64,000 nt of DNA. Origin: Malania oleifera (lineage: Eukaryota; Streptophyta; Magnoliopsida; Santalales; Ximeniaceae). The notes under the pieces were generated by a model. That model did no database searches and was not told where the DNA came from. It worked only from the letters and a program-made list of their open reading frames with translations. Shown here piece by piece: positions 1 through 12,640 of this stretch; the stretch's first letter is position 1, and every line of letters begins with the position of its first letter. The stretch spans positions 9,455,764 to 9,519,763 of the forward strand of contig NC_080422.1 in assembly GCF_029873635.1 (NCBI RefSeq), given 5' to 3'. Position numbers and translations under genes: made by a program.

Positions 1-1400
1 TATTAGCACCTGAGTCTGCCCACCACCCTTTAATACTGTAGACCATATTTATATTAGTAAACATTGCCACAAATGGTCCTCAACTATATTAATTTTAGGA
101 ATAGGTGTACGTTTTCAAAATTTGCAAATTCAAGCAATAAGCCCACTTTTGCCACAAACATTGTGATTTTTTTTTTTATTTTGATTGTAAGGGGCTTCTT
201 GGTTCAAATTCTTTTGATTAGAGTTGCCCCTATTCATTTTGTGAGGTCTACCATTAATTTTCATATTTCTCCTCTTAGGCTTTAATTGAGGGTTTTTAGG
301 AAAAAGACCATTTGGCAAAGTATTATGTTTGGAAGCAATTAAATTTACCTTTGTTGGTATTACCATTGTTGATATTAGCATTTTCTTGCATAATTGCATT
401 TTGCCCTTTTGCCTCCTCGGTATCGTACTTATTGTGTAAAGCCTTTTAGTTTTTATTTGCAGAAGAGTAAGTAGTATCATAATAATCATAAAAGTGATCG
501 GCTAGACAATTTAAAATGTAATACCGACATTTATACTCATCTTTTTCATATTGTTCCAATTTTTCATGGTGATCAACCAACTCATCTTTATTCATTTTTT
601 TGGTATCGATTTTTTCCAGATCCTTTTCGGTGAGAACATATGAAACTTTGAGGAGACTAAGGTAGAAGAGTACCTTACCTTTCCATCTCTTGAAGTGGGC
701 TCCTTTAAACCGAAAAAGCTTTTTGAGATCTCCAGCATTTTCATTCGGTTTCTCAACTATAAGCTCCATATAATGAATCTCCTTAAAATTGTTTGGAAAT
801 TTAATAAAATAAAAATAATAAAACTTTAACACAAATAGAACTACAAATATAAACATGATTAACAAATAGGCTTAGGCACGAATATCTCGCTCTCTTTAAG
901 GATATTCAAGCTCTTTGCGGTTTTTGGCTTAGCCTACGAACCAGTGCAGTTGAACTCTTCAAGACTTGTCTCCCTTAGGATATAATAACCTTATTTGAAT
1001 TGTATGACTCTCTTCAATTCTGCACAAATGGAGAAGTTCAAAGCTCCACAAAAAAAAAAAAACACCTTTCTTTGTGAAAGAAGGATGACAAGATGAGAAT
1101 GATGTGAAGAGATTCGTATGTAGTGCCAATGCCTTAAGGTTTTATTTATAGGCACAAATGACCTTTCATTCTCCATGCGCTTAATAAATAAGATATATAT
1201 ATTAAATAGGTACACGCCTAATTTTAAGATACACTCACATGATTAATCTTATGAATTTATGAGATACATGAATGAATGATCTAATTAAGTATAGATATAT
1301 AGCCCATTCCAAGATACATGCTCTTTTACAAGATAATAAATAAAATAATAATATTAAAATACAATAACAGTGTGTATATGTACAAAGAAAGAGGTAATTT
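1..1400 (-). mobile_element. Ty1/Copia LTR retrotransposon fossil, 5' part, running off the left edge
   Basis: Read on the minus strand, the right end is LTR-like, with a TATA-type TATAAATA near 1145 and a purine/pyrimidine-rich leader. Next comes a Copia gag (about 770 down to 446) with the typical F-K-x-W-K-x-K-x-x-x-Y-L core, then a basic nucleocapsid stretch with a partial zinc knuckle (about 190-130). At the very edge is the start of the protease, with W-W-x-D-S-G-A (bases 1-35). The rest of pol would lie to the left. The element is broken. The exact outer LTR boundary near 855-1400 is not resolved. It lies upstream of the first visible exon of the potassium transporter, so it probably sits in an intron of that gene or just upstream. 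Confidence 0.7.
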
Positions 1401-1427
1401 TTTTACATTCTCTTCTGAATTTAAACC

Positions 1428-1658
1428 TTGTTAACTCAATTTCATACACAAAGTGACAAAGAAATCACAAAACTCTTCCACAGAACATGCGTAATAGGAG
1501 GAGGATACAAGAGCCCTTGTGTTTATGATGTGGACATTGATTTTCAATTTGAAACTGACAATGGAGTTAAAATAACAAGAGAAGCAGAAGTTGAAATCAG
1601 ATTAATCCTTGTGAATCTCTCTCTCTCTCACACACATGGGGATTGTCTGTGTTTGTGA
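1428..1658 (+). other. Short coding-like stretch, unrecognised
   Basis: A 76-codon open frame with fairly balanced composition through about residue 60 (charged and aromatic residues, e.g. CVYDVDIDFQFE), ending in a CT/CA microsatellite. It does not match the N-terminal part of HAK/KUP transporters, although it lies just upstream of their visible exons. It could be a decayed exon or a fragment of a mobile element. I do not recognise the family. Confidence 0.2.
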
Positions 1659-2191
1659 ATAATGAACTTTTAACTAGATTTAAAAGAAATATTGCAAATG
1701 AGATATACCTCTTAAGGCTCAAACAAGGAGAAAGAATGAGTGGTTGCTGATCCTGTTACTTGCATATGTTCTGCTGTTACATTGAGGCTTCTAGCATCAA
1801 TTTAAGCCAGTTAGCTTGTAGTTTATTCCAAAGTGTTGAATTCATATTTTGTTGTAATACAGTTTAATACACCAGTGTGCAATTTTGAGTCTTGAGAGTC
1901 AGCGTTTCATACAAAACAATGCTGAAGGTTAGCCCACAGCCCAAAGTAAACAAAGAATTATTTAATTGTCTGAAATACTTAAATAGGAAACAATTGTTAA
2001 TGAGTAGACTGGAAAAACAATGAGAATGCAATTAAATACAAATGACAGAGGAAAAAGCTCTGGGAGATTTCTCCATCTCTTTTACAATTTCTTCCGAAGT
2101 CATTTGTTGTTTCAGATAAATACAAGTGTTCTTCCTTCCTAAAATTGTCATTTTACCAACCAAGTTACTGACAATTTGACAAAAAAAACAG

Positions 2192-5100
2192 GTATGGTGG
2201 TTGTTATTGCATGTGGTGTACTAGTAGGCCTCTTTGTTTTGCAGCACCGTGGCACCCACAGGGTAGCCTTCATATTTGCCCCAATTATAATAGTATGGTT
2301 GCTGTCTATTGCTTCCATTGGCATCTACAATATCATTGAGTGGAATCCAAGAGTTTACCAGGCTCTTTCTCCATACTACATTTACAAATTCTTCAGGAAC
2401 ACAGGAAGAGATGGTTGGATTTCTCTTGGAGGAATACTTCTGTGCATAACAGGTGAGTGTGGCAGTTGAAAAAAGCTGTTAGAATCTCATTCATTCAGCT
2501 TTGTAGTTTAATTGGGTCTACATGTTGCTGTTTGCAGGAAGTGAAGCTATGTTTGAAGAACGTGGTCACTTTTCAGCCGCATCTATAAGGGTGTGTTAAC
2601 GAAGTTGTGATCCATTCTTATCCTATGGTGATACTTTGAAACATTTATCTGGGTGCACATTTTTTGACATAGATCTGATTAAGAATAATGGAATATTCCC
2701 ATAGTTAAGTTACTGTTATCAGTTTTTCATCCCATGAGATATCTAAACGACATATTATTTGAATGCTCATTGTTTGGCCACTTACAGCTGTGATAATCAA
2801 CGACTTCAGAATTCAGAAAGTCCCATTAAAACTTCAACATAATTGGGTGCTTCCAGACACTCAGCATGAATCCTATAGTAATGTAGCATCTCATCAGTTG
2901 TTCCAATATGCAGGTCCGTGAGCAGACCATATTTGCCACTTCCACTATAAGTGCATGAGTGTGCAAATGTACACTGACCCAAGAGGATCTGTGTAATCTT
3001 GTTTTATCTCTTGGTCATGGTTTTAAATAAAGGCCGCGACCATTACTTAATGCCGTTACATAACGGTTTTTTGGGTTATCGATACCATTACACACTGCGA
3101 AATCGGTGAGAAGAAAAATCACAGCTGTAGCGGCCGTTACGGACCGCAACTGTTACGTAAAGGCCACTACGGCTGTTACGTAACCGCTATAAGACTGTTA
3201 CACCAAAAATTTTACTTTATTTTTTACTTTTTCTTCTCACTTTTTTCCTCTCTTTCATTAATCATTCTCAATATACCATGTGGCGAGAGGGGGAAAAGAT
3301 TATAATGAGGATGACAATGATACAAAATTTACTATTTCTTTAAATACTCACAATAGATGCATTAATTAACAATTTGAAAATACTAGTTAAGAAAATATTT
3401 TATTTTGATATTGTAATGTGATATTTATGTTCTATATTTTTCAACTTCAACCATCTTTCTTTTCTAGCTATTTTATTTTTGTATTATTTGTATGTCTTAT
3501 GTGTCTAATAGATTAATAGAGTGTATAATGTATTTTGTTCTATTATTTAATTTAGCGCACATAAGAATTTATCACAGATAAGAACGATGAGAAGTATAAA
3601 TACACACACGCCCGTAATTTTTCTATCAATGGTGGTTTAAAACAAATGTAAACTTGTTGCCCTTACCAAATAACTTAGTTACTCGAACTAAAGGATCCAA
3701 AATACACTAAAACTCTTTCTAAGAAGGGCTAAAAGCTTAAAACATGCAAGTGCGCTAATATGCACAAGGTTGTGAGTGCGTCAAAAAAATTCACAGCCGT
3801 TACACCCGCTTCCCGTTATGTAACATCCGCTACTCCCACTTCCCATTACACCCGTTACCGTTACGTTATGCTACCCACAACTGCGATTTAAAACCATGCA
3901 CTTGGTCATTTCATTTTTTTAGGAATAATCTGGATATCTGCCTGAGGATTATGATTGCAGTTGTTGCAGAGGGACAAGTGCAGTGAGACTCGCCATGTGT
4001 GATTGTGAATGTTTGCACTCTCAATATTTTTTCTGAAAAGGAAAGATTGGTAATTAGAATCAGGGAACATTAGTGTATAAAAGTACCAGCCCACAATCCT
4101 TGTCATACTTAACATAAATATAATGTGTATATTGCTTTTCTATTATTGTTTGTTTTTTTGTTTTCTATTTTGTTTGTTTGTTTGTTTTTTTTTTTTTTTT
4201 TGATGAAGTGAATTGGAATTTTTTTGGTTGTGAAATTTTCAAAATATTTTTTTTATATATTTTATCTTTTCAGCGGGGAAGTGTTCCAATTTTCTCAAGA
4301 CCCAACATGTGTTAATTCAGTTCTATGTTAAAAATTACTACAAAGTGTATCTTGGGTGTTGTGATGCACCTCAACTATTTTTTAATTTAAAAAATTTCTT
4401 GTTCCTTTTGTAGCTTGCTCCAACAATTTTTGTTTAGTTCCAGTTGTGGTTTACCGAGCCTGATCCTACAAACTTGTTACTTTCTTCAGGTTGCATTTTC
4501 TTGTGTTACTTACCCTTGCCTTTTGCTTCAATACATGGGGCAAGCAGCATTCCTCTCAAAAAATTTCTCTTCTGTTCCTAGAAGCTTCTATGCATCCATT
4601 CCAGGTAAGCTTTCGCAAGAACTATGTGAAGCTGTGATTGTTCATTTCTTTAAGATGAAGGCACTAAATTTCGCTTGTGCACATTCAGAGGCCTGGAAAC
4701 TTGCACCTGTTATCACTGCTCCTTAATCCACATTCCACCACAATATTATCCACTACAAGTTTTCCATCAGAAATGGCATTTCTACAACCATTTTAGATAA
4801 AAAGACAATTCACAACCATGCCATCACCACAACCACTCAGTTACAGCCCCAGTAGCACTTGCACAACATTTGCCATAACAAACACATTACCCTCTCCATG
4901 ACGATATTGTAGTCAACCTGTACTGCCACTGATACAGTGCCACCTCTCACTGCCATTTCCTTTTGTTGCACAGCCAACACTATGTTGTGCATGATTGAAA
5001 AGAATTGCCACATTCTTAATTTCTAATTAAATATTTCCTGATGATTAAGGCTCCATTTGGTAATGCTGTAGCTGTCGGATGGAACAGCTGTGGCTTTCCC

Positions 5101-7999
5101 TTGAAAACCTGTTTGTAAATGTTTTGCAAAAGTTATTCTTAGTAGCGGTTGCACTTTATTGTTCATTTGGTGAATATTGCTGTGGAGAGTAATATTAGAA
5201 AGTAAATAGAAGTCATTAATTTATTAGGCCACTTTTGGAGAAGCAGAAGCAGAAACAGAAAGCAATCCCTAGCCTTCATCTTAAATTCTGACTTGAGGTA
5301 GAAGTTACTACCTGAGAAGTGAGAAGTACATTCATTTTTGTTACCAAAAATTCAAGACACTACTTTGGATGTTCCAAAGCAGCTGTTGAGCAGGAGAAGC
5401 ATTACCAGATGGAGCCTAAATATCCTCACCTATGTGCCTGGCAACATTGCCCATGGGATGTTCATTAAGGGGATTTAAAGTTGTTCTACATCTATCCTTG
5501 TTTAGAAAATCGTGTTCTGCATCTATATAGATAGTGTTTGTTAACCACTTGTCATTCTTGTCCTACAACATGGTAAAAAATACATCCTATGGTGTTGCTC
5601 GGAGGCATGTACATTTTGTTTTACCTAGAAATCACGTGTTATCATTATTTTCAACAATCTTTTTGCCTTTTTGTAGATCCCTTATTCTGGCCAGTTTTTG
5701 TGATGTCAACTCTCGCTGCAATTGTAGCTAGTCAAGCTGTCATATCTGCAACATTCTCAATTGTTAAACAGTGCCATGCGTTAGGCTGTTTTCCTCGTGT
5801 CAAGGTGGCACCCACATCTAGATGGATCCAAGGGCGAATCTTCATCCCAGAAATAAACTGGATCCTTATGGTGTTAAGTCTAGCAGTTACTGTTGGTTTT
5901 CAGAACACAACTCTTATAGGAAATGCATACGGTAAGTCTTCTTTCACTAACTCATTTTTTAGGCATCAAAATCCAACTATATATTATCTTCAGTTATACT
6001 TATCTGTGCATGCATTCAATTGTTTTAAAGCCACGCAAAGACATCAATGCATCAATACATACGTGTACATTATTTTTGCAACTAAAGTATGACTGTAGGA
6101 GTATCATCCCTTAACTTCCACAGGAGTTTGTTAATCAGCTTATATTTATGGATTTGCAAGCACACTTTCAATGCACGCTTACAGTGGATGAAAAGTAAAT
6201 GGAGTTCCTATCAATATATAAATAAATAGAAGATGAAAACAATAGTAGATGGAGTACATCTACATAGGTACAACAACTGATCATTGAAAAATATGTGCCT
6301 CACTTCATAGGCTGACCGTGTGTCTATTTGTTGGTACTGTAATTGTGCATCTGGTGCTTTGGTATTTGGAATTTCAGTATAATAATTCTGCTCTAATCAT
6401 CCTTCTTATTATGTTAAAGGTGTTTTAACTTTCTTAGTGAGTACTTACATACGCCCAATTAACTCTCTTTGTATTCTTTGTGTTGTGCATGAATATTTTC
6501 TAATTATTGTATGTAAAGAAGAAGCCAGAATGATCTTATGAGAATGTAGTGCCTGGACTCCATATATAATAATACTCAGCTATATACCTGGTGTTCAGAT
6601 GGTATCTACCATTGTACCTGTTCAAGCCTTGATGTTCCAACGTGTTTCTCCCAACATGAATTATCAATTTATCACGATCAGAGCAGGCAATCATGCTGCT
6701 AATTAGTGTTTAATGTATAAATCTGAAAAAAGTGAGATATAGATATAGTGTGGTGTGGGCCTTTTGGAATAATATTTGTATTCTGGTTTGACTGTTATGA
6801 ATAAATCTACGGTATATATCAATATCAGAAGGAAAAAGTGTTGAAATCATGGATCACTAGTTTGTGATGAAAGCTGACATTTCTGTTTCATAATGTCAGG
6901 GATTGCTTGCATGACTGCAACATTTGCAACAACGTGGTTGATGTCATTAGTCATCTGCTTTGTATGGCATAAAAATCTTATACTTGCTCTTTTGTTCCTT
7001 CTAGTCTTTGGATCAGTTGAGGTATTCTATCTTTCATCTTCTTATATGAAAATTCCTTGGGGTGGATGGTTCCCATTGGGCCTTTCCATAGTCTTCACAG
7101 TTGTTATGTATGTCTGGCACTACGGTACCAGGCAGAAGTATTTGTATGACTTGCAGAATAAGGTGCCCATGAAATGGATCCTCACTCTAGGTCCCAGTCT
7201 TGGTATTGGTAGGGCCCCTGGGATTGGCATTATCTACACTGAGCTGGTAACTGGAGTCCCAGTCATGTTCTCCCATTTTGTGACCAACTTACCAGCTGTC
7301 CACCAGGTGATCATCTTCGTCTCTGCCAAGACTGTTTCAGTTCCTTATGTCCCACACAAAGAGAGATATCTTATTGGCCGGATTGGGCCTAAATCTTACA
7401 ATCTGTATCGTTGCATCATTCGTTATGGTTACAAAGATGTCCATAAGGAAGGCGATGATTTTGAAAACACCCTTGTTATGAGCATAGCAGAGTTCATTCA
7501 ATTGGAAGCAGAAGGTTCTGGAACTTCTGATGGGTTTGTAGATGGCAGGATGGCTGTAGTCAGAAAGTCTGAGGGATTTGGGACAAGACTAGTAACGTCG
7601 ACTTCGAGATATGCTAACTCTGGTGAAAGCAGCAGTTCAAGTTCCACAACTGTGAGTAGCACCAAGTCAGCCACACTGCGGAACCTGCAATCCACATATG
7701 AACAGGAATCGCCTCAGCTGATCCAGCGGCAGCCAGTCCTGTTTAAATTGCCTGATTCAGGTTATAAGGATTCACGTGTCGAGAAAGAGCTTTTGGAACT
7801 TGTGGAGGCTAAGCATGCTGGAGTGGCATATATAATCGGTCACTCACGTGTAAAGGCTAAAAGGAATTCATCTTTCTTGAAGAAGTTTGTGGTTGATGTG
7901 CTCTACTCTTTCCTGCGAAAAAATTGTCGGGCTCCCGCTGTGACCTTGCACATCCCTCACATCAGTCTAATTGAGGTGGGTTTGAACTACCATGTGTAG
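2192..7999 (+). CDS. HAK/KUP/KT potassium transporter, C-terminal five exons (partial gene)
   Basis: This is a plant high-affinity K+ uptake permease (K_trans family), a multi-pass membrane protein thought to move K+ with H+. Exons seen: 2192-2452, 2538-2590, 4490-4604, 5677-5931 and 6900-7999. All have GT donors and AG acceptors, and reading phase is kept across every junction. Family hallmarks in order are [121 protein letters not shown], a cytosolic tail with a Ser-rich linker, and the terminal [11 protein letters not shown]. The visible part encodes about 594 residues; the family usually has 770-850, so about 200 N-terminal residues lie off the left edge or are lost. The first visible exon has a weak acceptor (A-rich, not pyrimidine-rich). 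The subgroup is closest to the KUP2/KUP4-like clusters by memory only, so no symbol is given. Confidence 0.92.
3010..3909. mobile_element. MULE-type miniature DNA transposon inside a transporter intron
   Basis: The 9 bp CTTGGTCAT occurs at 3010-3018 and again, exactly, at 3901-3909, as expected for a Mutator-like target duplication. Between them, the ends form an imperfect inverted repeat: GGTTTTAAATAAAGGCCGCG at the left and ATTTAAAACC plus TGCA at the right. Subterminal regions are packed with GTTACG/CGTAAC and GCGG blocks, while the middle is AT-rich with no coding capacity. The whole 882 bp element lies in the 2591-4489 intron of the potassium transporter. The exact outer base of each end is uncertain by a few bases because the right end has an extra ATGCA. 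Confidence 0.75.
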
Positions 8000-9877
8000 T
8001 GCAGCAAGCTGAGGGGGATTTCCATTATCAAAAGTTGTGCTGCATTTTCAGGGTCACAAGCATTTTACAGTTATTCAATGCTATTTTAGTTCTTGAGGGA
8101 TCCCTCTTTTTTCCAAAAAGAATGCATTAAATTTGGAAGAGCGGCGGAATGCATTAAATTTGGAAGAGTGGCACTTTATGGTCTGACTGAAACAAAGAGG
8201 GAAGATAGATAGTTGTTGAATACCAAGTTCAAATAGAGTGAGTTAAACATCTTCATTTTTTTTTTTGCTTGTACTGGGTCTATCAAATATGTTCATTCTT
8301 TTGCATTAGTAAAGGAGAGTTGTGTACTGATTGCCCAATTTCGATCTCACATCTTTTTTGTCTTTCCCAAGCAGCTTCATTGTTTTGCTTCGAAGTGTTA
8401 AAATGTATTTCCGGCATGATTTTGATTTTCTGTGGAAATTGAACTAGTTAATTTCTTATCGGAGACAACAGATCCTTACATTTAGGTTGTTAATTTATAT
8501 TGGCGACTACACATCTATGCATTTATAGGGTTGTTTGGTTCATGGAACGTGAGCACCAGTAATGCAGTATTCCAGTAATGTAAAAACATACCCATGTTTG
8601 GTTCACAATGAAAATTAGCATCCCAGCCATCAAAGATTACGTTTTATATCTGTCGTTCACATTTTGTGGGAATGTCATTGCCACAATAAGAGGTGGTATT
8701 GTAACTTTTCAGGATTGAGATATTGCATCAAAAAACGAAAACACCAAAATACCTTCATTCTTTTTTGAAAATTTCAAGATTATGCCAAAATATCCCAAAC
8801 CACCCCGACTATCTTTCCGCAGTGGCTCATTTCATCAAAATACAGGATATGGTCGCTGAGGTGAGAATTTCTCCCTTCCCCATTTCTAGTAATCTTCATC
8901 CAAATTTATAGAGTTTTGATTTCTAGATGTTCATTTAGCAGGGTATTTCAAAAATGGGAAGAAGATTAAGGTTCTCTTGCAAGATTCTGCTACTGAAGCT
9001 TCTATTTATAATTTGCTGGTGAGTTTTTGATTCAAGATTTTGGCCATCTTATCTCTACTTTTGATCCTTTTATCGGACCTTCTGTCAATGTTCATCACAT
9101 GCAAGCTGGAATTGTTTTTTTTTTTTTTTTTGTCCCTTTTGTTTTTTATGCCTTTTGATCTTACTAGAGCTTTGGCTTCTATCAGAGCTATGATCTGCTG
9201 CTAAAGAGGCCAGAGAAAATGCCCTCATTTCCAATTGATCAAGTAACATTCACGATCTGCTGCCTTATTTATGCATTTGGATCATGACACTTTTTTTGCT
9301 GTTATATCTGCTGTGGATTTTTTAAATCATGCTTTTTTTATTCCATACCCAACTAATTATCATGATACATATTCTGGACCTGCTGCAAACACTTTTATTT
9401 TGGCCAAAAGCAATTTCCTCCATTTAGTAGTATTTGGCCATTCAAAATACATTCATTTATTCGAAATTTTTGATCACATAAGAGCAAAGACAATTGGTCA
9501 TGAAACCAAAGAACAATTCTCACTGAATGAAACCTCTTATGGTTCACTTGGAATCCAACTCAAATTATGAAAGCCACTCATTCTCTGCTTCTCTTTCATT
9601 CAAAGATTTTTCATGGTTGAATGGCTAGCATAACAGAGAGGATAGTATAAGTTAAGATTTGTTGCAAGCTTATTTAGCTCATGATAATTTGCAGGTGAAC
9701 GTTTCCTGTTTCCATTATAGCAACATTTAGATACATCTTCAAAAAAAAAAAATTATAACGACATTATATATGAAACATGAAGATGAGATGCCACCTGTTT
9801 CTTTGCATGATTCAGAACCACAGGACATTGTCACACAAAGTCTATATTTTCAAAATTATAATAGCATCAAATATTTC

Positions 9878-10073
9878 CCTGAAATGACAGTGCATTGTAA
9901 CCACAGTTTTATATGCTCTTCAACTCTATGAAGCCTTAATAACTGTTAGAACAGAATGAAATTTCATCAAACTGTCCTGAAATGACAGTGCATTGTAACA
10001 ACAGTTTTATATGCAATTCAATTCTACTGAGCCGAACTGTTAGAACGGAATAAAAAATCATCAAAACATATTT
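9878..10073. repeat. 98 bp tandem duplication
   Basis: Two head-to-tail copies start at 9878 and 9976 with CCTGAAATGACAGTGCATTG; both continue with ACAGTTTTATATGC and ACTGTTAGAAC. Divergence is visible, so the event is not recent. Confidence 0.75.
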
Positions 10074-10355
10074 TAGGTGTTTTGGCCTCAATTCTTTAGA
10101 AGGAAACAAGTAAAGTTCATGACAAAAATACATTTATGTCATTAAGAAACTCGGAAGTCCCCAAAAACTACCCTCTCTCCTGTAAAGTTGCCTCGCTGAC
10201 ATCTTCCATGCTTGGTATCTTATATGCTCTTGGAAGAACCCTCAACAGGTAAGCCACTAGAAAATGGCTAGCCTCATGTTGCACAAAGATATTTTTGGAA
10301 TTATTGAAGTGTTTCGTCATGAAAGAACTATTATTTTAAAAGGCAGCCAACATTT

Positions 10356-10525
10356 TTTACTGAAACAGCCAGCATTAGTTGGCAGCTATTCAAATGACTA
10401 GCATAAGAGCAAAGACAGATGAGGAGAGAATGTCAAAAAATTTACTGAAACAGCCAGCATTAGTTGGCAGCTATTCAGATGACTAGCTAAGAGCAAAGAC
10501 AGATGAGGAGAGACTGTCAAAATAT
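10356..10525. repeat. 85 bp tandem duplication
   Basis: Two head-to-tail copies start at 10356 and 10441 with TTTACTGAAACAGCCAGC. Both contain AGTTGGCAGCTATTCA and GCAAAGACAGATGAGGAGAG and differ at only a few positions. Confidence 0.85.
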
Positions 10526-10859
10526 AACCATCCCTGATTCCAATTTTAAATCAGAGTCGGGTTGAGTCTTGTGTAGCCTTTAAAAACTTCTTCCAGTTTT
10601 CCTGTAAAACGAATTGGGAATTAACACGTATACATCTTAATCAAATATCCCAAGTTTATTTTTCCCCGATTTTGTTTTCTCTGATAGATATGAATGACTA
10701 GTATACACTTCCTTAACTGTTATTTGTGTCAGTCTGAATCTGCTTTGACATTCTAGGAACAAAAAGATATTACTTAGTCCATTTGTGTCAATTTTGATAA
10801 ACAAAAAGGCGGGAGAGGTCCATATAATGGTCATTATTTTCCAAATATAAGCTTGCAAC

Positions 10860-12640
10860 CTAACAAGAATCGACCTCCTGCAGGGTGTTAAAAGAGAAAG
10901 ATATGCCCACGTGGGAATCCAGACATGCTGAAGCAATAAGGTCACTTAAAGGTATGGCTATGCAATTGCCACCTGACAAGGGAAAAAGATTCCTACAAAC
11001 TAATGCAAGTGACAAATACTGGGGTGGAAAAAGAAGTTGGGACTTTGCGGATACAAGAGTGGAACATTTAAAGAATCTGAATTGCATTATCACTTCACGT
11101 TTAAAGAGATCTTGGCAGTAAAAAGGGGGGATTGAAAAATTGAGTTCTATCTAATCGGACATATTTTTATAGTATAAATGGATGACATCGTTTCCAAAGA
11201 TAATACAATTCAAGTAAAAGATCCTTCCGCAAGGACAACTTCTTAGATGGGGTAACTGATTCTCACAATATAAATTTGAGGTAAAGCCCATTAAAGGAAA
11301 GCATAAAATCCTTATTGACTTCCTTTCGAGACCAACCAACCCCCAAGTTCTTTTCATCGTGACATCCTCATCTTCTTCAAGCTTATCCAGCTTCACAAAA
11401 AGAATCCAAAGTCTTCCCAGTGATAATCAGAACAATATTCTTTGTCATACCATTAATAAGGGAAACACCAAAATGATACAAGGGATCTAGTCTATTCTTC
11501 CTTCCAACTAAGGTCTGGTTGTTGCCCTACTTAAGTATCTTGACTTGCACCCACTTTGTCTCGACCTCAATGGTCTCTGGCTAGCCATCTTGTCCTATAT
11601 TAATTTCATTAAAGATGCCTTATTTCACCTTTGGTATCTTGCTAGATCATACCGTATTGCTATGGTCCTGCATAAGCCATGGACATGTGTTTTCATCACA
11701 AACAGAACACAAAAGGCCCCAACAATACAACTATCTAAAAGATTAGTTCCTGTTTTTTAGAACTGAGGAAGAGTGGGTGAATTGACTTGATTTTATGACA
11801 GGATTTCCATATTTACTGGTCACTTTCCATCTCAAGGGCGAAGTCCAAACTCAAGGAGGGGAGAGATATGTCAACATCTACCCATATGTGAAAGGATAAG
11901 AAGTTTCAAGAAAATTTAGTTGCAAATCCTCACCTATCATCTTCCCACTAGGATAAAACAAGAAATAATATGTGTTATTTTAATAATGTTAATCCATAGA
12001 AGTTGCCACATGACCTGTTCAACTCAATGCATTACCAAGATGATGGAAGAGCCCAGACCACCCATTACTCAGTCATGTTCCCCCACTACTATAAAACCTA
12101 TATAACAAACAGGTTGGCACTGTTATATGTGGACCAAACTAGAAATAATGGAACTATAGACAACCTTGAAGTCATAGCCCTCTATCTTGCAAGAAGAAAA
12201 GGAATACAAGGCAAGATATGATCTATAAGATACCACGACAGCACCACTTCAACTCATTATTCTTTTGTGTCTTGTTCATATGTTTTGAATGCTTCTGTCT
12301 TGTCGACCTCAACTTTATGTCGTTTGTCTTGTATTGTCAACTTCAGCTTTAAAAAGGTAGCTTTAGTCGCATGTATTGTAACAAAATATGCTACAACATT
12401 TTGTCCATTCTATATAAGGAGTCTTCTATCCCAAAAAGCGGCAGAGCAAGCGAGAACTAAAAGTCTCTTATAATAGTTCTCTTCCCTTCCCCTCTCATCT
12501 TGTATTCATTATGTTCAATTAATGAAATATCTCTAGTGTGTTTCTTGTTCTATTCTTCCTTGTTCTACTCTTTCTATACCACCACATGTCCCAAAGAATC
12601 ACATCATCTTTTTCCATAGGCTTGACAAAAATGGTATCAT
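10860..12640 (+). mobile_element. Endogenous pararetrovirus fossil (Caulimoviridae, Florendovirus-like)
   Basis: Positions 10885-11121 resemble the RT/RNase H junction of plant pararetroviruses: a W-x-x-x-H-x-x-A-x-x-x-L-K helix followed by Q-T-[DN]-A-S-D-x-Y-W-G. Further RNase H tail similarity, with a K-x-I-K-G-K and D-F-L-x-R pattern, is at about 11256-11335. Downstream (to about 12230) are scattered coding-like pieces that may belong to the same viral open frame. A promoter-like block with TATATAAGGA follows at 12411. No LTRs are seen, which fits Caulimoviridae rather than Gypsy. The copy is incomplete and has many breaks. The genus assignment is by motif memory; the right boundary is a guess. 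Confidence 0.65.
12411..12500 (+). promoter_or_regulatory. Pararetrovirus-like promoter: TATATAAGGA box and downstream leader
   Basis: TATATAAGGA at 12411-12420 is followed by a CT-rich leader and lies downstream of the viral RNase H part, the position of the full-length transcript promoter in Caulimoviridae. TGGTATCA at 12632, about 190 bases further on, matches the first 8 bases of the initiator-Met tRNA priming site only. This is inference from layout and motif. Confidence 0.35.

Larger units (their letters stand above)
8000..10855. other. Intergenic stretch with small tandem duplications and no recognised gene
   Basis: Downstream of the transporter stop lie its probable 3' UTR (to about 8400) and AT-rich DNA. 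Three direct tandem duplications are visible: a 27 bp unit at 8120-8173, a 98 bp unit at about 9878-10073, and an 85 bp unit at about 10356-10525. A stretch at 8524-8720 beginning GGGTTGTTTGGTTCATGG has the look of a miniature-element end, but I could not find its partner. A short coding-like run at about 8936-9020 (GYFKNGKKIKVLLQDS) is unrecognised. Confidence 0.5.

Noticed and set aside
2950-3900. CG-rich GTTACG arrays as a CpG-island promoter
   Set aside because: The exact 9 bp flanking duplication and inverted ends explain them better as the termini of a MULE-type miniature element.
8524-9570. Possible PIF/Harbinger or hAT miniature element starting GGGTTGTTTGGTTCATGG
   Set aside because: The start resembles plant miniature-element ends, but no convincing inverted partner or flanking duplication was found down to 9.7 kb.
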